The notes: generated from the sequence alone by a model not told the origin. DNA of 64,000 bases from Pinibacter aurantiacus (GCF_019130065.1 NZ_JAHSPG010000003.1:558001-622000), one strand, 5' to 3'. Positions 1 through 9,068 are shown, numbered from the stretch's first letter. Made by a program: numbers and translations.

Positions 1-242
1 CCTTTCTTCTTTAATATTGTTGACAAAATCCGCAACTCCTCGAGCGACCCGATTTCATCATTTATAATGTTTGGATTAACCACATCATAGCCATGATCGC
101 TTCCATTCATTGCTTTAAAAACAGGCGATGCATAAATGGTCGAAATACCCAGTTCCTCCAGATAATCGATGATGGACGCAAGATTTTTAAACGTAAAGTT
201 CTTGTTGAATTGTATGCGATATGTGGAAGAAGGATGAAGCAT
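1..242 (-). CDS. treY: Maltooligosyl trehalose synthase, N-terminal part (cut by window edge)
   Basis: The first 80 codons of a gene that runs off the left edge. The translation starts MLHPSSTYRIQFNKNFTF and continues through LGISTIYASPVFKA and GSDHGYDVV, the N-terminal (beta/alpha)8-barrel signature of TreY, a GH13 enzyme that converts the reducing end of maltodextrin into a trehalosyl unit; a TreZ-type hydrolase then releases trehalose. The ATG at 242-240 is chosen because family members begin a few residues before the TYR motif. The upstream gap to the MscS gene holds an 18-bp inverted repeat, so treY is probably transcribed separately. Catalytic residues lie outside the window. Confidence 0.88.
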   Translation of the reverse strand, partial: MLHPSSTYRIQFNKNFTFKNLASIIDYLEELGISTIYASPVFKAMNGSDHGYDVVNPNIINDEIGSLEELRILSTILKKK

Positions 243-265
243 GTTTTGAGTTTTAAATACGCGGG

Positions 266-346
266 ACGCAGATTGTCATGATTTTTTATGAACTGGAAAA
301 CACATTAACCAATCATCATAATCATGACAATCATGACAATCTGCGT
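266..346. repeat. Inverted repeat between mscS and treY
   Basis: Perfect 18-bp arms at 266-283 and 329-346, extended by about 3 bp if G-U pairs are allowed. The right arm contains a 9-bp word (ATCATGACA) twice in tandem. The element begins 10 bp beyond the MscS stop codon and probably forms its 3' hairpin. Confidence 0.85.
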
Positions 347-356
347 TCCTTCCTTT

Positions 357-1145
357 TCACGTCATTCCCGGAAGCTTAATGCCTGCCGAAATAATATCTT
401 CCAGTATTTTTTCCTGGATGATCATTTGGTTATCAATGAAACCGTGTGCTTCAAGCCATGCGCTGATCATCACTTTATATCCGTCTGGGTCGAACGATGA
501 TATGCCTATTCTAAACACAGGTTCTTTCAATACATCCTTATGCTCCGTCAATGATTTTGAAACCGTGTCTCTTACGTCATTGTAGTTGATTCCATAGCTG
601 AATTTCATTTCAATATCCAGTCTGCGCTTACCCTCCATGCTGGTATTTACAATTACTTCATTGGATAGCTTGCTATTGGGAATGATGACAGTTTTGTTAT
701 CGTAGGTGAGCACCACAGTGTAGAATATCTGAATGGATGTTACTATGCCGGAATTGCCTTGTGCTGTAATGCTGTCTCCTACTTTGTATGGTTTTAATAA
801 AAGGATAAGAATGCCACTCATGAAGTTTTGCAAAGTGCCGGACAGCGCTAAACCCGCGGCTACACCAAAAGCACCAATCAGCGCGGTGAAGATGGTTACT
901 TTTACACCAATAATATCCATTAACGCAAACACCAGAAGCAATTGCAAAGCGATTGTGATCATGCTGATAAGAAAAGGCTGCAAAGTAGCATCAACGTCTT
1001 CTTTGGTCATTAATTTCCTGATCCATTTCTTCAATATCCTAATGAGCCATTGTGCAATGACGAATATAACAATGCCGAGAAGTATATGTCCTCCATGAGT
1101 TAATATCCATGTCTTTAGTGCTGCATAAACGTCTTCCAGCTTCAT
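357..1145 (-). CDS. mscS: Small-conductance mechanosensitive channel (MscS family)
   Basis: 262 aa, close to the E. coli MscS length. There are three hydrophobic segments near residues 20-40, 60-80 and 85-115. The third is the Gly/Ala-rich pore helix (IGAFGVAAGLALSGTLQNF), followed by the conserved LLLKPYKVGDSI turn and the cytoplasmic beta domain (NSGIVTSIQIFYTVV, IIPNSKLSNEVIVN). It is an inner-membrane channel that vents solutes on hypo-osmotic shock. A second, longer MscS-type channel (11213-12301) and an MscL (28734-29147) are also in the window. Confidence 0.93.
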   Translation of the reverse strand: MKLEDVYAALKTWILTHGGHILLGIVIFVIAQWLIRILKKWIRKLMTKEDVDATLQPFLISMITIALQLLLVFALMDIIGVKVTIFTALIGAFGVAAGLALSGTLQNFMSGILILLLKPYKVGDSITAQGNSGIVTSIQIFYTVVLTYDNKTVIIPNSKLSNEVIVNTSMEGKRRLDIEMKFSYGINYNDVRDTVSKSLTEHKDVLKEPVFRIGISSFDPDGYKVMISAWLEAHGFIDNQMIIQEKILEDIISAGIKLPGMT

Positions 1146-1216
1146 AAATGTTCAGCTTTAAAAGCCAAAACACTTAAAATATTACGCCGGGAACATGATT
1201 TGTACTATAAATAAAA

Positions 1217-1241
1217 AAAGATGGCCATAGGGACCATCTTT
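1217..1241 (-). terminator. Intrinsic terminator downstream of the TlpA-type gene
   Basis: Stem AAAGATGG/CCATCTTT with a short loop. On the minus strand it is followed by a T-rich run (TTTTTTTATTTAT). It separates the thioredoxin gene from mscS. Confidence 0.75.
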
Positions 1242-1288
1242 GCATTATATTTTCACTGTTTGTAGAAATTTTGGTACACTACAATTGA

Positions 1289-1363
1289 AATTCAAAAGTA
1301 AAAAGTAAAAAAGAATCTCAAACTGTCGGAGATCGTTTTGACTTTTGAATTTTTAATTTTTCC
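1289..1363. repeat. Inverted tandem-word repeat (AAGTAAA type)
   Basis: The left arm 1289-1314 is built of AAGTAAA-like 7-mers. The right arm, about 1334-1363, is its approximate complement and abuts the TAA stop (1364-1366) of the TlpA-type gene. Confidence 0.75.
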
Positions 1364-2581
1364 TTACTTTAATACTTCCGCAAGCTTTTTATCAAGATCC
1401 TCTCCTCTTAAAGCTTCTGCAATAATCTTTCCTTGTGGATCAATCAATACATTGTAAGGAATGCCTTCAAAACCAAAAGTTTTCACCGCGCTGCTATTCC
1501 AGTATTGCAGATCGCTTACATGCGTCCAGGCCAGTTTGTCTGCTGCTATTGCTTTTTGCCATGGCTCTTTTTCTTTGTCTAACGACACGCCAAGAATGGC
1601 AAAATTCTTACTCTTGTATTTGTTGAAAGCTGCTACTACATTAGGATTTTCGCCTCTGCAAGGGCCGCACCAGCTCGCCCAGAAATCAACCAGTAAATAC
1701 TTGCCTTTAAAATCTGCAATGGAAACATTCTTCCCATTTACATCTGGCAATGTCAATGCGGGTGCTTGTTTGCCAACCCACATAAGTTGGGGAGCCTCTT
1801 GCTGTTGTTGTTGTGCCTGTTTAGCCTGGTTGTCGTAGTTTGTTTTTAACTGCGTCAAAGGTTTATAATCAGGAAATTTTTTCACGCTTTCATTCAAGGC
1901 ATTTTCAAACATATCCTTTTGGAAGGAGCGTGACGAAAACCCAAGTATGAAAAGATTGATCGCAGGATGAGATTTGTTGCTTGCCAATGTGCCATTGATA
2001 AAGCTGTTCAATTTGTCCAGCTCATTATTCTTTTTTTCTGTAGCAAGAATAATAAGGCTATCGGAAGCGCCACTTTTCTTAAGGCTATCCATTGCTTTGA
2101 ATGCTACATTGGCACCGTAAATTTTATCGCTGTAAGTGTACAGGTAATCTTTCAGCTGGGTGCTTGCTTCAGAACCACTTATTGAGTAGTAATCTTTGTG
2201 CTTCGCAAAATCGATGTCGACAGTAATTTCTTTTCCATCGTTGATCAACGCTACAATCGGGCCGTTTTCTACGGACAACTGGTAGATATTTTCCTGTGCG
2301 CCATTTCCTTTCAGGGTAAGCGTTCCATCATTTGCTTTTAACACACCGGTATCCAGTAAGATCGGATTTTGATCTTCGCCAAAAGGAATCTCTTCAAAAA
2401 ACACTTTCACAGCACTTACCACTTTGGCAGAATCGCCTGAGTTGGGTAAGTACATCAATTTGTCAGCGTTTTTGTAGTGTACGATTACTTTGAAAGCACC
2501 ATCTTTTTTAGAGTTGCAAGCCGTTGTAAAAAGCAATAACACAGAGGTAATTGCCAGTAATGTTTTTCTTAAATATTGCAT
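1364..2581 (-). CDS. TlpA-type thioredoxin lipoprotein with N-terminal DUF4369-like domain
   Basis: 405 aa. A lipoprotein signal peptide ends in the lipobox TTAC near residue 22. Residues about 27-130 look like DUF4369, common in Bacteroidota thiol-disulfide proteins. A Gln-rich linker (about residues 254-262) leads to a C-terminal thioredoxin fold (about 270-400) with the intact active site WCGPC and a preceding VDFWAS strand. Such proteins sit in the cell envelope and reduce or exchange disulfides in exported proteins; the natural partner cannot be read from sequence. The gene lies 16 bp downstream of gatB on the same strand and may be read through from it. Confidence 0.9.
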   Translation of the reverse strand: MQYLRKTLLAITSVLLLFTTACNSKKDGAFKVIVHYKNADKLMYLPNSGDSAKVVSAVKVFFEEIPFGEDQNPILLDTGVLKANDGTLTLKGNGAQENIYQLSVENGPIVALINDGKEITVDIDFAKHKDYYSISGSEASTQLKDYLYTYSDKIYGANVAFKAMDSLKKSGASDSLIILATEKKNNELDKLNSFINGTLASNKSHPAINLFILGFSSRSFQKDMFENALNESVKKFPDYKPLTQLKTNYDNQAKQAQQQQQEAPQLMWVGKQAPALTLPDVNGKNVSIADFKGKYLLVDFWASWCGPCRGENPNVVAAFNKYKSKNFAILGVSLDKEKEPWQKAIAADKLAWTHVSDLQYWNSSAVKTFGFEGIPYNVLIDPQGKIIAEALRGEDLDKKLAEVLK

Positions 2582-2597
2582 TTATTATCGTTGAAAA

Positions 2598-4049
2598 TTA
2601 TTGACTAAGTTTTTCTGTCAGCAATTGAGTAGTTACTTTAGGATCAGCTTTCCCTTTTGACACTTTTTTTACTTCGCCCATAAACAAACCGATCAAGCCT
2701 TTCTTTCCTTTTTTGTATTCCGCCACTTTATCGGGCATTTTGGCCAACACTTCATCTACCCATGTTGCTATGCTGTCAGTGTCTGATTCCTGTAACAGGT
2801 TCATTTCCGTAGCAGTTTCAAGCGCTGTTTTAGAACCATCCTTCACAAGTGCAGGGAAAATTCTGTGTGCAGCAATGGAGAAATTTACTTTACCGCTTTC
2901 CACCAGTTCAATGACATCAGCCAGCTTTTCCGGCGTCAAAGTAAAGTCCTCAATAATTACGTTGTGATCGTTGAGGTAAGATTTAACGGGGCCAAGTAGC
3001 CAGTTTGCAGCCGGTTTTGCGTGGCTTCCATGTTTTATGAGTTTCTCAAAATATTGAATGGTTCCGCTGTCGTCGCAAATTACACGGGCGTCATACTCAG
3101 GCAGGTGCAGCTGCTCCATGTATTTGTTCACCAGTTGCTCCGGCAATGCAGGCATTGCGTCTTTTATTTTTTGCAGTTGTGTTTCACTCACTATAAATGG
3201 CGGCAAATCCGGATCAGGGAAATAGCGGTAGTCATTTGCTTCTTCTTTTGAGCGAAGAGAAAACGTAGTATCGTTTGTTGCATCAAAACTGCGTGTTTCC
3301 TGCGTGATCGACTCTCCTTTTTCTACCAGTTCCACCATTCTGTCTACCTCGTAATCAATCGCTTTTTTTACGTTGCGGATACTGTTCAGGTTTTTCACCT
3401 CTACCTTGGTTCCGAGTTTTGTTTCACCCTTCAGGCGGATGGAAATATTGGCATCGCAACGCAAACTGCCTTCTTCCATGTTACCATCGCAAACATGCAG
3501 ATAACGAACCAGTTTGCGCAGTTCAGTGATGTAAGCGTAAGCCTCTTCGCTGCTGTGAAGGTCCGGCTCTGTTACAATTTCCACCAGTGGAACGCCGGCG
3601 CGGTTATAATCCACGCAAGTGTTTTTATCATCCACGTCGTGAATGCTTTTTCCTGCATCTTCTTCCAGGTGAATACGGTTTAGTACCACATCGCGTTTAC
3701 CGTCGCCGGTGCGAATGTTTACAAAACCTCCTTTACAAATGGGCGTTGTGTGCTGTGATATTTGATAGCCTTTTGGTAGATCGGGATAAAAATAGTTTTT
3801 GCGGGCAAAATAGTTGATGCGTTCAATTTCACAACCGCAAGCCAAACCCAATCTAATGGCTAATTCTACTGCTTCTTTGTTTAATTTAGGCAATGTGCCG
3901 GGATAGGCGAGCGTGATTGGACTTATATGCGTATTTGCTTCACCGCCAAACGTCGCACTGTCACCGCTGAAAAGTTTACTTTTTGTAAGCAACTGTGCAT
4001 GCACTTCCAGTCCTATAACCACTTCATACTTGTCTTTACCTTGTACCAT
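2598..4049 (-). CDS. gatB: Aspartyl/glutamyl-tRNA(Asn/Gln) amidotransferase subunit B
   Basis: 483 aa, full family length. It opens with YEVVIGLEVHAQL and contains the signatures ISPITLAYPGTLP, NYFARKNYFYPDLPKGYQIS, NRAGVPLVEIVTEPD and EEGSLRCDANIS. The C-terminal tail (about residues 335-480) is the YqeY-like tRNA-binding region, including GKKGLIGLFMGEVKK. With GatA and GatC, not in this window, it transamidates Glu-tRNA(Gln) or Asp-tRNA(Asn) in the cytoplasm. The ATG is chosen because the conserved sequence begins within seven residues. Upstream is a long inverted repeat, so a new transcript probably begins there. Confidence 0.97.
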   Translation of the reverse strand: MVQGKDKYEVVIGLEVHAQLLTKSKLFSGDSATFGGEANTHISPITLAYPGTLPKLNKEAVELAIRLGLACGCEIERINYFARKNYFYPDLPKGYQISQHTTPICKGGFVNIRTGDGKRDVVLNRIHLEEDAGKSIHDVDDKNTCVDYNRAGVPLVEIVTEPDLHSSEEAYAYITELRKLVRYLHVCDGNMEEGSLRCDANISIRLKGETKLGTKVEVKNLNSIRNVKKAIDYEVDRMVELVEKGESITQETRSFDATNDTTFSLRSKEEANDYRYFPDPDLPPFIVSETQLQKIKDAMPALPEQLVNKYMEQLHLPEYDARVICDDSGTIQYFEKLIKHGSHAKPAANWLLGPVKSYLNDHNVIIEDFTLTPEKLADVIELVESGKVNFSIAAHRIFPALVKDGSKTALETATEMNLLQESDTDSIATWVDEVLAKMPDKVAEYKKGKKGLIGLFMGEVKKVSKGKADPKVTTQLLTEKLSQ

Positions 4050-4105
4050 AGTTAATTGCCTCTTTAGAGAATATCTGCAAAACTACCGGAATAATCGAAT
4101 AAACG

Positions 4106-4256
4106 AGTTATTGAATGGCAGAATCATTGAATAACTGAATAACTAAGTAACTGAATAACTGATGACTCTCTGAATGTTGACATTCAAACAATTAGTTGGA
4201 GAGCCGACTATGGCGGCTTTCCATTCAGTTATTCAATTATTCAGTTATTCAGTCAC
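4106..4256. repeat. Inverted tandem-word repeat (GAATAACT type)
   Basis: The left arm (4106-4165) and right arm (4219-4256) consist of 8-bp GAATAACT words and their complement, separated by about 53 bp. It lies between the PDZ gene stop and the gatB start, both on minus. The same word makes the arms at 14490-14577 and 52589-52699. Confidence 0.85.
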
Positions 4257-4312
4257 TAAAAAAGGGCACAAGCTATGCGCTCATGCCCCAAACGATCGGC
4301 TGTTTATACTGA

Positions 4313-5383
4313 TTATAAATTCGCGGTTCTTAGCTTCCTTGGAATTTTTATTTCCAGGTCCTGGTTAATGCCATTGCGGGTAACTTTTACCGGAATGGTG
4401 CTTTTCTCTCTCGCCTCTCTTGAGGCTTCAACCAGTTGCTCGGTATTGGCAATTGATTTGTCATCAAAAGAAGTGATGATGTCGCCTTCTTTCAAGCCAG
4501 ACTTAGCAGCATTGGAAGAATCCTCAACGCTTAATACTTTTACTCCTTTGCCATCTTCGGTGTCCTGGGCTTTGATGCCTAGTTTTGGACCGGCATTAGG
4601 GCCGCGGAAACCGTAAACTTTCATATCGCCGCGCATTTCGTCAAGAGACCTCAGCTGCTCATCCAGTTCTTTCTGGTCAAAATCGAAATGGAAATCCTGA
4701 GGTTCATCGAAATTGTAATTATAGGTCATTGCTTGTGGCGGACGTTTGCCCAGGGTTGTAGTAACTTTTTGATCCTTTTTATTGCGCTTGTAAGTGATGG
4801 TTATTTTTTCATTGGGCTTGTATGAGCCAACCGCTTTTGAAAGATCTTCGGGAGATGTGATAGCAGCGTCGTCTACTTTGGTAATGATGTCACCAACCTT
4901 TAATCCTGCTTTTGCTGCGGGAGTACCTTCTGTAACTTCCGTTACTTTCGCGCCATTGTCTTTCTCAGTTTTTACGCCAAGAAAACCTCTCGAATCATTC
5001 ATGTTTATTGAATAGGATTTGCGAAACTGAGGATTTGCTCTTGCGCCTGGTGGCATGGGGGGAATCGGAGGTATTGGTGCAACATCAAAAGCCATGTCGT
5101 CCGCATTGACATGAATTCTTATTTTTTTCTGGATAACGGCAAGGTCGTCGTCATTAAATTCCTCTACTTTTTTGCCATTAACAGTTACCACTCCTTTGTT
5201 GATCTCAATAGTAAGTTTGCGATCCTTGTCGCTATCGCTTTTCTTTTTAATGATGATTTCATCATACTGATCAAGCTTATCCTTATCTTTTGACTTAACC
5301 CCGTTTTTAACACCCTGTGCAAATAGGGTTCCTGAGGCGAGAACGCTTGCAAACAGAGCGAAGGTTTTTATAAAATTTTTCAT
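4313..5383 (-). CDS. Exported protein with two PDZ domains
   Basis: 356 aa. A Sec signal peptide (MKNFIKTFALFASVLASGTLFAQ) is followed by a charged region with EIIIKKKSDSDKDRK and a Pro/Met-rich linker. Two PDZ domains follow: about residues 128-213 (RGFLGVKTE, AGLKVGDIITKVDD) and about 265-350 (PKLGIKAQD, SGLKEGDIITSFDD). No protease domain is present, so it is not an HtrA enzyme; it is more likely a periplasmic peptide-binding adaptor (inference). A good promoter lies upstream at 5427-5456. Confidence 0.85.
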   Translation of the reverse strand: MKNFIKTFALFASVLASGTLFAQGVKNGVKSKDKDKLDQYDEIIIKKKSDSDKDRKLTIEINKGVVTVNGKKVEEFNDDDLAVIQKKIRIHVNADDMAFDVAPIPPIPPMPPGARANPQFRKSYSINMNDSRGFLGVKTEKDNGAKVTEVTEGTPAAKAGLKVGDIITKVDDAAITSPEDLSKAVGSYKPNEKITITYKRNKKDQKVTTTLGKRPPQAMTYNYNFDEPQDFHFDFDQKELDEQLRSLDEMRGDMKVYGFRGPNAGPKLGIKAQDTEDGKGVKVLSVEDSSNAAKSGLKEGDIITSFDDKSIANTEQLVEASREAREKSTIPVKVTRNGINQDLEIKIPRKLRTANL

Positions 5384-5426
5384 ACCAGAATGTTTATATG
5401 AACTAAGTACGTTTTTTTTCGTAGAT

Positions 5427-5456
5427 CAAATATACTTCATTTTCCGATATACGAAA
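5427..5456 (-). promoter_or_regulatory. Bacteroidota-type promoter for the PDZ gene
   Basis: On the minus strand TTTCG (5456-5452) is followed after 17 bp by TATATTTG (5434-5427), matching the TTTG/TAnnTTTG consensus. Expected transcription start is about 40 nt before the ATG at 5383. Confidence 0.65.
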
Positions 5457-5517
5457 GTTTTCGCAATTCAATTTTTCCTTTTAACTATTTTTTAGGGACT
5501 GGTTGATATTTAATGGG

Positions 5518-5540
5518 TAGGGGCGAATCGCATTCGCACT
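5518..5540. repeat. GGGGCGAAT palindrome, copy 1 (decayed right arm)
   Basis: GTAGGGGCGAATCGCATTCG followed by a changed right end. Three other copies are at 45501-45530, 46959-46983 and 49924-49946. The 300-bp gap 5384-5682 otherwise holds only the PDZ promoter and the terminator at 5618-5649. Confidence 0.7.
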
Positions 5541-5617
5541 CGTGCGCATCACACTATGTTGTGTCAATTCGAAAGCGGTCGTTAAGAAACAAACACGCTA
5601 CGAGGAGTTGAAAAAGA

Positions 5618-5649
5618 AAAGCGGCTACCAGTATTCTGGTAACCGCTTT
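5618..5649 (-). terminator. Intrinsic terminator of the two-gene module
   Basis: A 14-bp stem with one mismatch and a 4-nt loop. The minus-strand side is followed by TCTTTTTC. It lies 34 bp beyond the stop of the small gene at 5683. Confidence 0.8.
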
Positions 5650-5682
5650 AAGTATTTCTTATTATTAGTTATAACAATTAAA

Positions 5683-5835
5683 CTATTTTTCAAACTTTGG
5701 AAGTCCAGCTGTTCGTAAAATTTCATTAGCCCTAGCGACTTTCTGCTTAACAAAGTTGCTTTTCAGGTATGTATCGAGTTTTTTGTCTACCTTAATAATG
5801 ATAGCACCTTTATTATCGTTTTTTACCTTTTTCAT
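5683..5835 (-). CDS. 50-aa basic protein, second gene of a two-gene module
   Basis: Starts MKKVKNDNKGAIIIKVDKKL and ends AGLPKFEK. I take the ATG at 5835-5833 rather than an upstream in-frame ATG, because it lies 10 bp after the stop of the preceding gene and the IIIKVDKKLD segment resembles the start of small DNA-binding or antitoxin proteins. The protein is Lys-rich with a predicted strand followed by a helix. It shares an operon and the terminator at 5618-5649 with the 149-aa gene upstream. Function unknown; a toxin-antitoxin-like pair is possible but unproven. Confidence 0.65.
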   Translation of the reverse strand: MKKVKNDNKGAIIIKVDKKLDTYLKSNFVKQKVARANEILRTAGLPKFEK

Positions 5836-5845
5836 ATTTTCGAAG

Positions 5846-6295
5846 TTACTTCTTTTTTCGTATAACCAAAAAAGCGGAATAATCGCTTTTGCTATTAAAT
5901 GATTCCCACTCATCTTTCAATGTAAATCCAAAAACTTCAAAATCGGGCGTGATCAAATTTAAATGATTTGATATCCCTATCTTATAAAGTCTCGTTCTTG
6001 ATCTGGTACTACCCTCGGCAAATATCATGACATCTGGAAATTTCTGTGTAAATGAATATAGCGTTGACGCCACCGTTGCCAAAACCTTACGGCTATCTCC
6101 ATTATTTGTTGTCACGGCATCATCAATTTCGCCTGTTTTAAGATTTTTATCGCCTAAAACAAGGTTGTATAAATTAGGAATGTGGGTTTTACTATAAACT
6201 ATAATTTTCGCAACTTTTCCATTTTTTCCTTCGCTTACAAATTCATAAACAAAAGAAGAATTACTGGCAACCACAGGATATTTATCTAAGTTCAT
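5846..6295 (-). CDS. DUF6934-like protein, first gene of a two-gene module
   Basis: 149 aa with no signal peptide or membrane segment. It begins MNLDKYPVVASNSSFVYEF and contains FAEGSTRSRTRLYKIGISNH in the middle. The layout (YEF strand, a DDAVTTNNGD loop, a helix with STLYSF, then GSTxxRTRLY) matches my memory of the Bacteroidota-specific family DUF6934; this was not verified. It starts 16 bp beyond the alaS terminator and is followed at once by the 50-aa gene, so the two form a compact transcription unit between housekeeping genes, a usual position for small mobile modules. Confidence 0.7.
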   Translation of the reverse strand: MNLDKYPVVASNSSFVYEFVSEGKNGKVAKIIVYSKTHIPNLYNLVLGDKNLKTGEIDDAVTTNNGDSRKVLATVASTLYSFTQKFPDVMIFAEGSTRSRTRLYKIGISNHLNLITPDFEVFGFTLKDEWESFNSKSDYSAFLVIRKKK

Positions 6296-6310
6296 CTATG
6301 TGCAATAAAA

Positions 6311-6353
6311 ATACCCAAACACTTCATCGCAAAAGCATGAAGTATTTGGGTAT
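6311..6353 (-). terminator. Intrinsic terminator of alaS
   Basis: 17-bp arms with one mismatch (6311-6327 and 6337-6353), then TTTTTATTG on the minus strand. Its T-run is only about 15 bp from the start of the next gene and includes TATTTTTA, which could also serve as a -7 box. Confidence 0.8.
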
Positions 6354-6375
6354 ATATAGGTTTTAAAAAATTAGC

Positions 6376-8994
6376 TTACACCAGCCCTTTCACTTTCTCA
6401 ATCACTGCTTCCAAACCGCTTACATCTTGCCCACCTGCAGTTGCCAAAGTTTTCTGGCCGCCGCCGCCGCCTTTGATGAGTGGAGCAACGTGTTCCTTAA
6501 TGATCTTGCCTGCATCCAATCCTTTCTCAGCAACCACTTTATCGCTGATGCCTACTGCAACGGATGCTTTGCCATCTACATTTGCGCAAAGAACGGCTAC
6601 GTATTCGTCAAGGTTTTGTTTAAGATCGAAGCAAAGCTTTTTCAACGCATCGGCACTGCTTACTTCCACCACTTCACCAATAAAGCTTACGCCGTTGATC
6701 ACAGTTGCTTTTTTGATGATTTCTTCGCGAAGAGCTCCGAGGAAACGGGATTCAAATTGTTCCACTTTCTTTCTAAGATCAGCTGCTTCGGCAAGTGTGC
6801 TTTCAATTGCTTTTGCAACATCTTTCGGATTTTTCAGCGTTTCTTTTATGCTAGCCAATGTTTGCAAATGATCATTTACAAACACTTCCGCTGCGTGGCC
6901 GCTTATTGCTTCGATACGACGAACACCAGCAGCAACGGCACTTTCATGTTTTATTTTAAAGAAACCCAGCTCTCCCGTCGCGCCTACGTGTGTACCACCG
7001 CAAAGTTCGATTGAATATTTAGGATCCATGATCACCACGCGAACACGGTCACCATACTTTTCACCGAAAAGTGCCATAGCACCAAGTTGTATCGCTTCTT
7101 CCTTTGGCAGTTCTTTTATTACAACAGGAATATTTTCACGAATCTTTTCATTTACGATCTCTTCGATTTGCGCAATTTCTTCATCGGTAACTTTTGCAAA
7201 ATGCGAGAAGTCAAAACGCAAATGCTCTTCATTTACCAACGAACCTTTTTGTGCCACGTGTGTACCCAACACTTTACGCAATGCCGCATGCAGCAAGTGC
7301 GTAGCAGAGTGATGCACCTGGGTTTTTCTGCGTTTTTCATCAGCCACTTTTGCAGACACAACTGCTGTAATGTTTACAGGCAATTTCTCTGCGAAATGTA
7401 TGATTAGATCATTTTCTTTTTTGGTATCGGTTACCGCAATTTCTTCGCCGTCGAAAAGCAAAATACCTGTATCGCCAACCTGTCCGCCACTTTCAGCATA
7501 GAACGGAGTTGCTTCCAGTACGATCTGGAACGATTCTTTTCCTTTCGCTTTTACTTTGCGGTATTTGGTTACTTTGGTTTCTGTATTCAAAGTATGGTAA
7601 CCTTCGAAACTTGTATTGGCTGTATCTTTCAGTACCACCCAATCTTCTGTGTCAAGCGCTGTTGCAGCACGGGAACGATCCTTTTGTTGTGTCAATGCTT
7701 TTTCGAAAGCCTCTTCGTCCACTTTCAAATTATTTTCCTGAGCGATCAATCTTGTAAGGTCAATCGGAAAACCATATGTATCGAGTAATTCGAAAGCAGC
7801 TTCTCCATTGATCGCCGCTCCTTTCGTTTGAGCAATTACTTCATCTATTTTCTTCAACCCTTTTTCAAGTGTTCTTAAGAAAGCATCTTCTTCTTCTTTC
7901 ACCACTTTGCCTACAAAATCCAATTGCTGGAACAGTTCAGGAAACACAGTTTTGAATTGCGCTGCAAGAACCGGCATCAACTGATACAACAGTGGTTCTT
8001 TCATATCCAAATAAGAGAAGTAGTAACGAACCGCTCTTCTCAAAATTCTTCTGATCACATAACCGGCGCCGGTATTGCTTGGCAATTGTCCGTCTGCGAT
8101 GGTAAACGCGATAGCCCTTATATGGTCAGCAATTACGCGGAAGGCGATTGCCTGTTTTGTATCGGAGAAATCGTATTTCTTGCCGGTGATTTTTTCTGTA
8201 GCCGCGATTGTCCCTGTAAATACGTCCGAATCGTAGTTGGAAGTTTTCTGTTGCAAAACTCTCACCAGGCGCTCGAAGCCCATACCAGTATCAACGTGCT
8301 TTGCTGGCAGCAGTTCAAGTGAACCATCCTTCAAACGGTTAAACTGGATAAATACATTGTTCCAAATTTCAATCACCTGCGGGTGATCATTGTTTACTAA
8401 TGTTTTTCCGTCCACTGCTTTTCTTTCGTCGTCGGGACGGCAGTCTACGTGGATTTCTGTACAAGGACCACAAGGGCCGGTATCGCCCATTTCCCAGAAA
8501 TTATCTTTTTTGTTACCCAAGAGAATTCTGTCTTCTGCTATCCATTTTTGCCATTCGTTAAAGGCTTCTTCGTCTTTAGGCAAATTCTCTTTCGCGTCGC
8601 CTTCAAATATGGTAACGTATAATCTGTCCTTAGGAATTCCGTAAACTTCTGCTAGTAACTCCCAGCTCCATTCAATGGCTTCTTTTTTAAAGTAGTCGCC
8701 AAAGCTCCAGTTGCCTAGCATTTCAAACATGGTGTGGTGGTAGGTGTCAACACCTACTTCTTCGAGGTCGTTGTGTTTACCACTAACACGTAAACATTTT
8801 TGAGTGTCCGCTATGCGTGAAGAAGGCGCTTTTTTATTGCCCAGGAAATAATCCTTAAACTGGTTCATGCCCGCATTGGTAAACAGCAATGTAGGGTCAT
8901 TCTTAACGACAATAGGAGCCGAAGGCACAATTGCATGTCCTTTGGAAGCAAAAAAATCTAGAAACTTTTGACGTATCTCTGCACTTGTTAGCAT
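6376..8994 (-). CDS. alaS: Alanyl-tRNA synthetase
   Basis: 872 aa, full length. The N-terminal class II catalytic core begins TSAEIRQKFLDFFASKGH and carries LFTNAGMNQFKDYFLG and the SGKHNDLEEVG region. The editing domain has the zinc motif HHSATHLLHAAL (HxxxH) and the distal CGGTHV. The C-terminal DHHA1 domain ends with the glycine-rich IKGGGGGQKTLATAGG. It charges tRNA(Ala) in the cytoplasm and clears mischarged Ser and Gly. A -7 box TATCTTTG lies upstream on the minus strand (9076-9069). Confidence 0.98.
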   Translation of the reverse strand: MLTSAEIRQKFLDFFASKGHAIVPSAPIVVKNDPTLLFTNAGMNQFKDYFLGNKKAPSSRIADTQKCLRVSGKHNDLEEVGVDTYHHTMFEMLGNWSFGDYFKKEAIEWSWELLAEVYGIPKDRLYVTIFEGDAKENLPKDEEAFNEWQKWIAEDRILLGNKKDNFWEMGDTGPCGPCTEIHVDCRPDDERKAVDGKTLVNNDHPQVIEIWNNVFIQFNRLKDGSLELLPAKHVDTGMGFERLVRVLQQKTSNYDSDVFTGTIAATEKITGKKYDFSDTKQAIAFRVIADHIRAIAFTIADGQLPSNTGAGYVIRRILRRAVRYYFSYLDMKEPLLYQLMPVLAAQFKTVFPELFQQLDFVGKVVKEEEDAFLRTLEKGLKKIDEVIAQTKGAAINGEAAFELLDTYGFPIDLTRLIAQENNLKVDEEAFEKALTQQKDRSRAATALDTEDWVVLKDTANTSFEGYHTLNTETKVTKYRKVKAKGKESFQIVLEATPFYAESGGQVGDTGILLFDGEEIAVTDTKKENDLIIHFAEKLPVNITAVVSAKVADEKRRKTQVHHSATHLLHAALRKVLGTHVAQKGSLVNEEHLRFDFSHFAKVTDEEIAQIEEIVNEKIRENIPVVIKELPKEEAIQLGAMALFGEKYGDRVRVVIMDPKYSIELCGGTHVGATGELGFFKIKHESAVAAGVRRIEAISGHAAEVFVNDHLQTLASIKETLKNPKDVAKAIESTLAEAADLRKKVEQFESRFLGALREEIIKKATVINGVSFIGEVVEVSSADALKKLCFDLKQNLDEYVAVLCANVDGKASVAVGISDKVVAEKGLDAGKIIKEHVAPLIKGGGGGQKTLATAGGQDVSGLEAVIEKVKGLV

Positions 8995-9068
8995 AAACGG
9001 AACAATCTTTGGTTGTTAGTTGCCTTCCGGGAAACTATATTTGTGGATAACTCCGGAAGAAATGAGTG

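Noticed and set aside
6427-7014. Plus-strand open frame of 195 codons
   Set aside because: It lies antisense inside alaS, is Cys/Phe-rich in the way of shadow frames, and matches no family.
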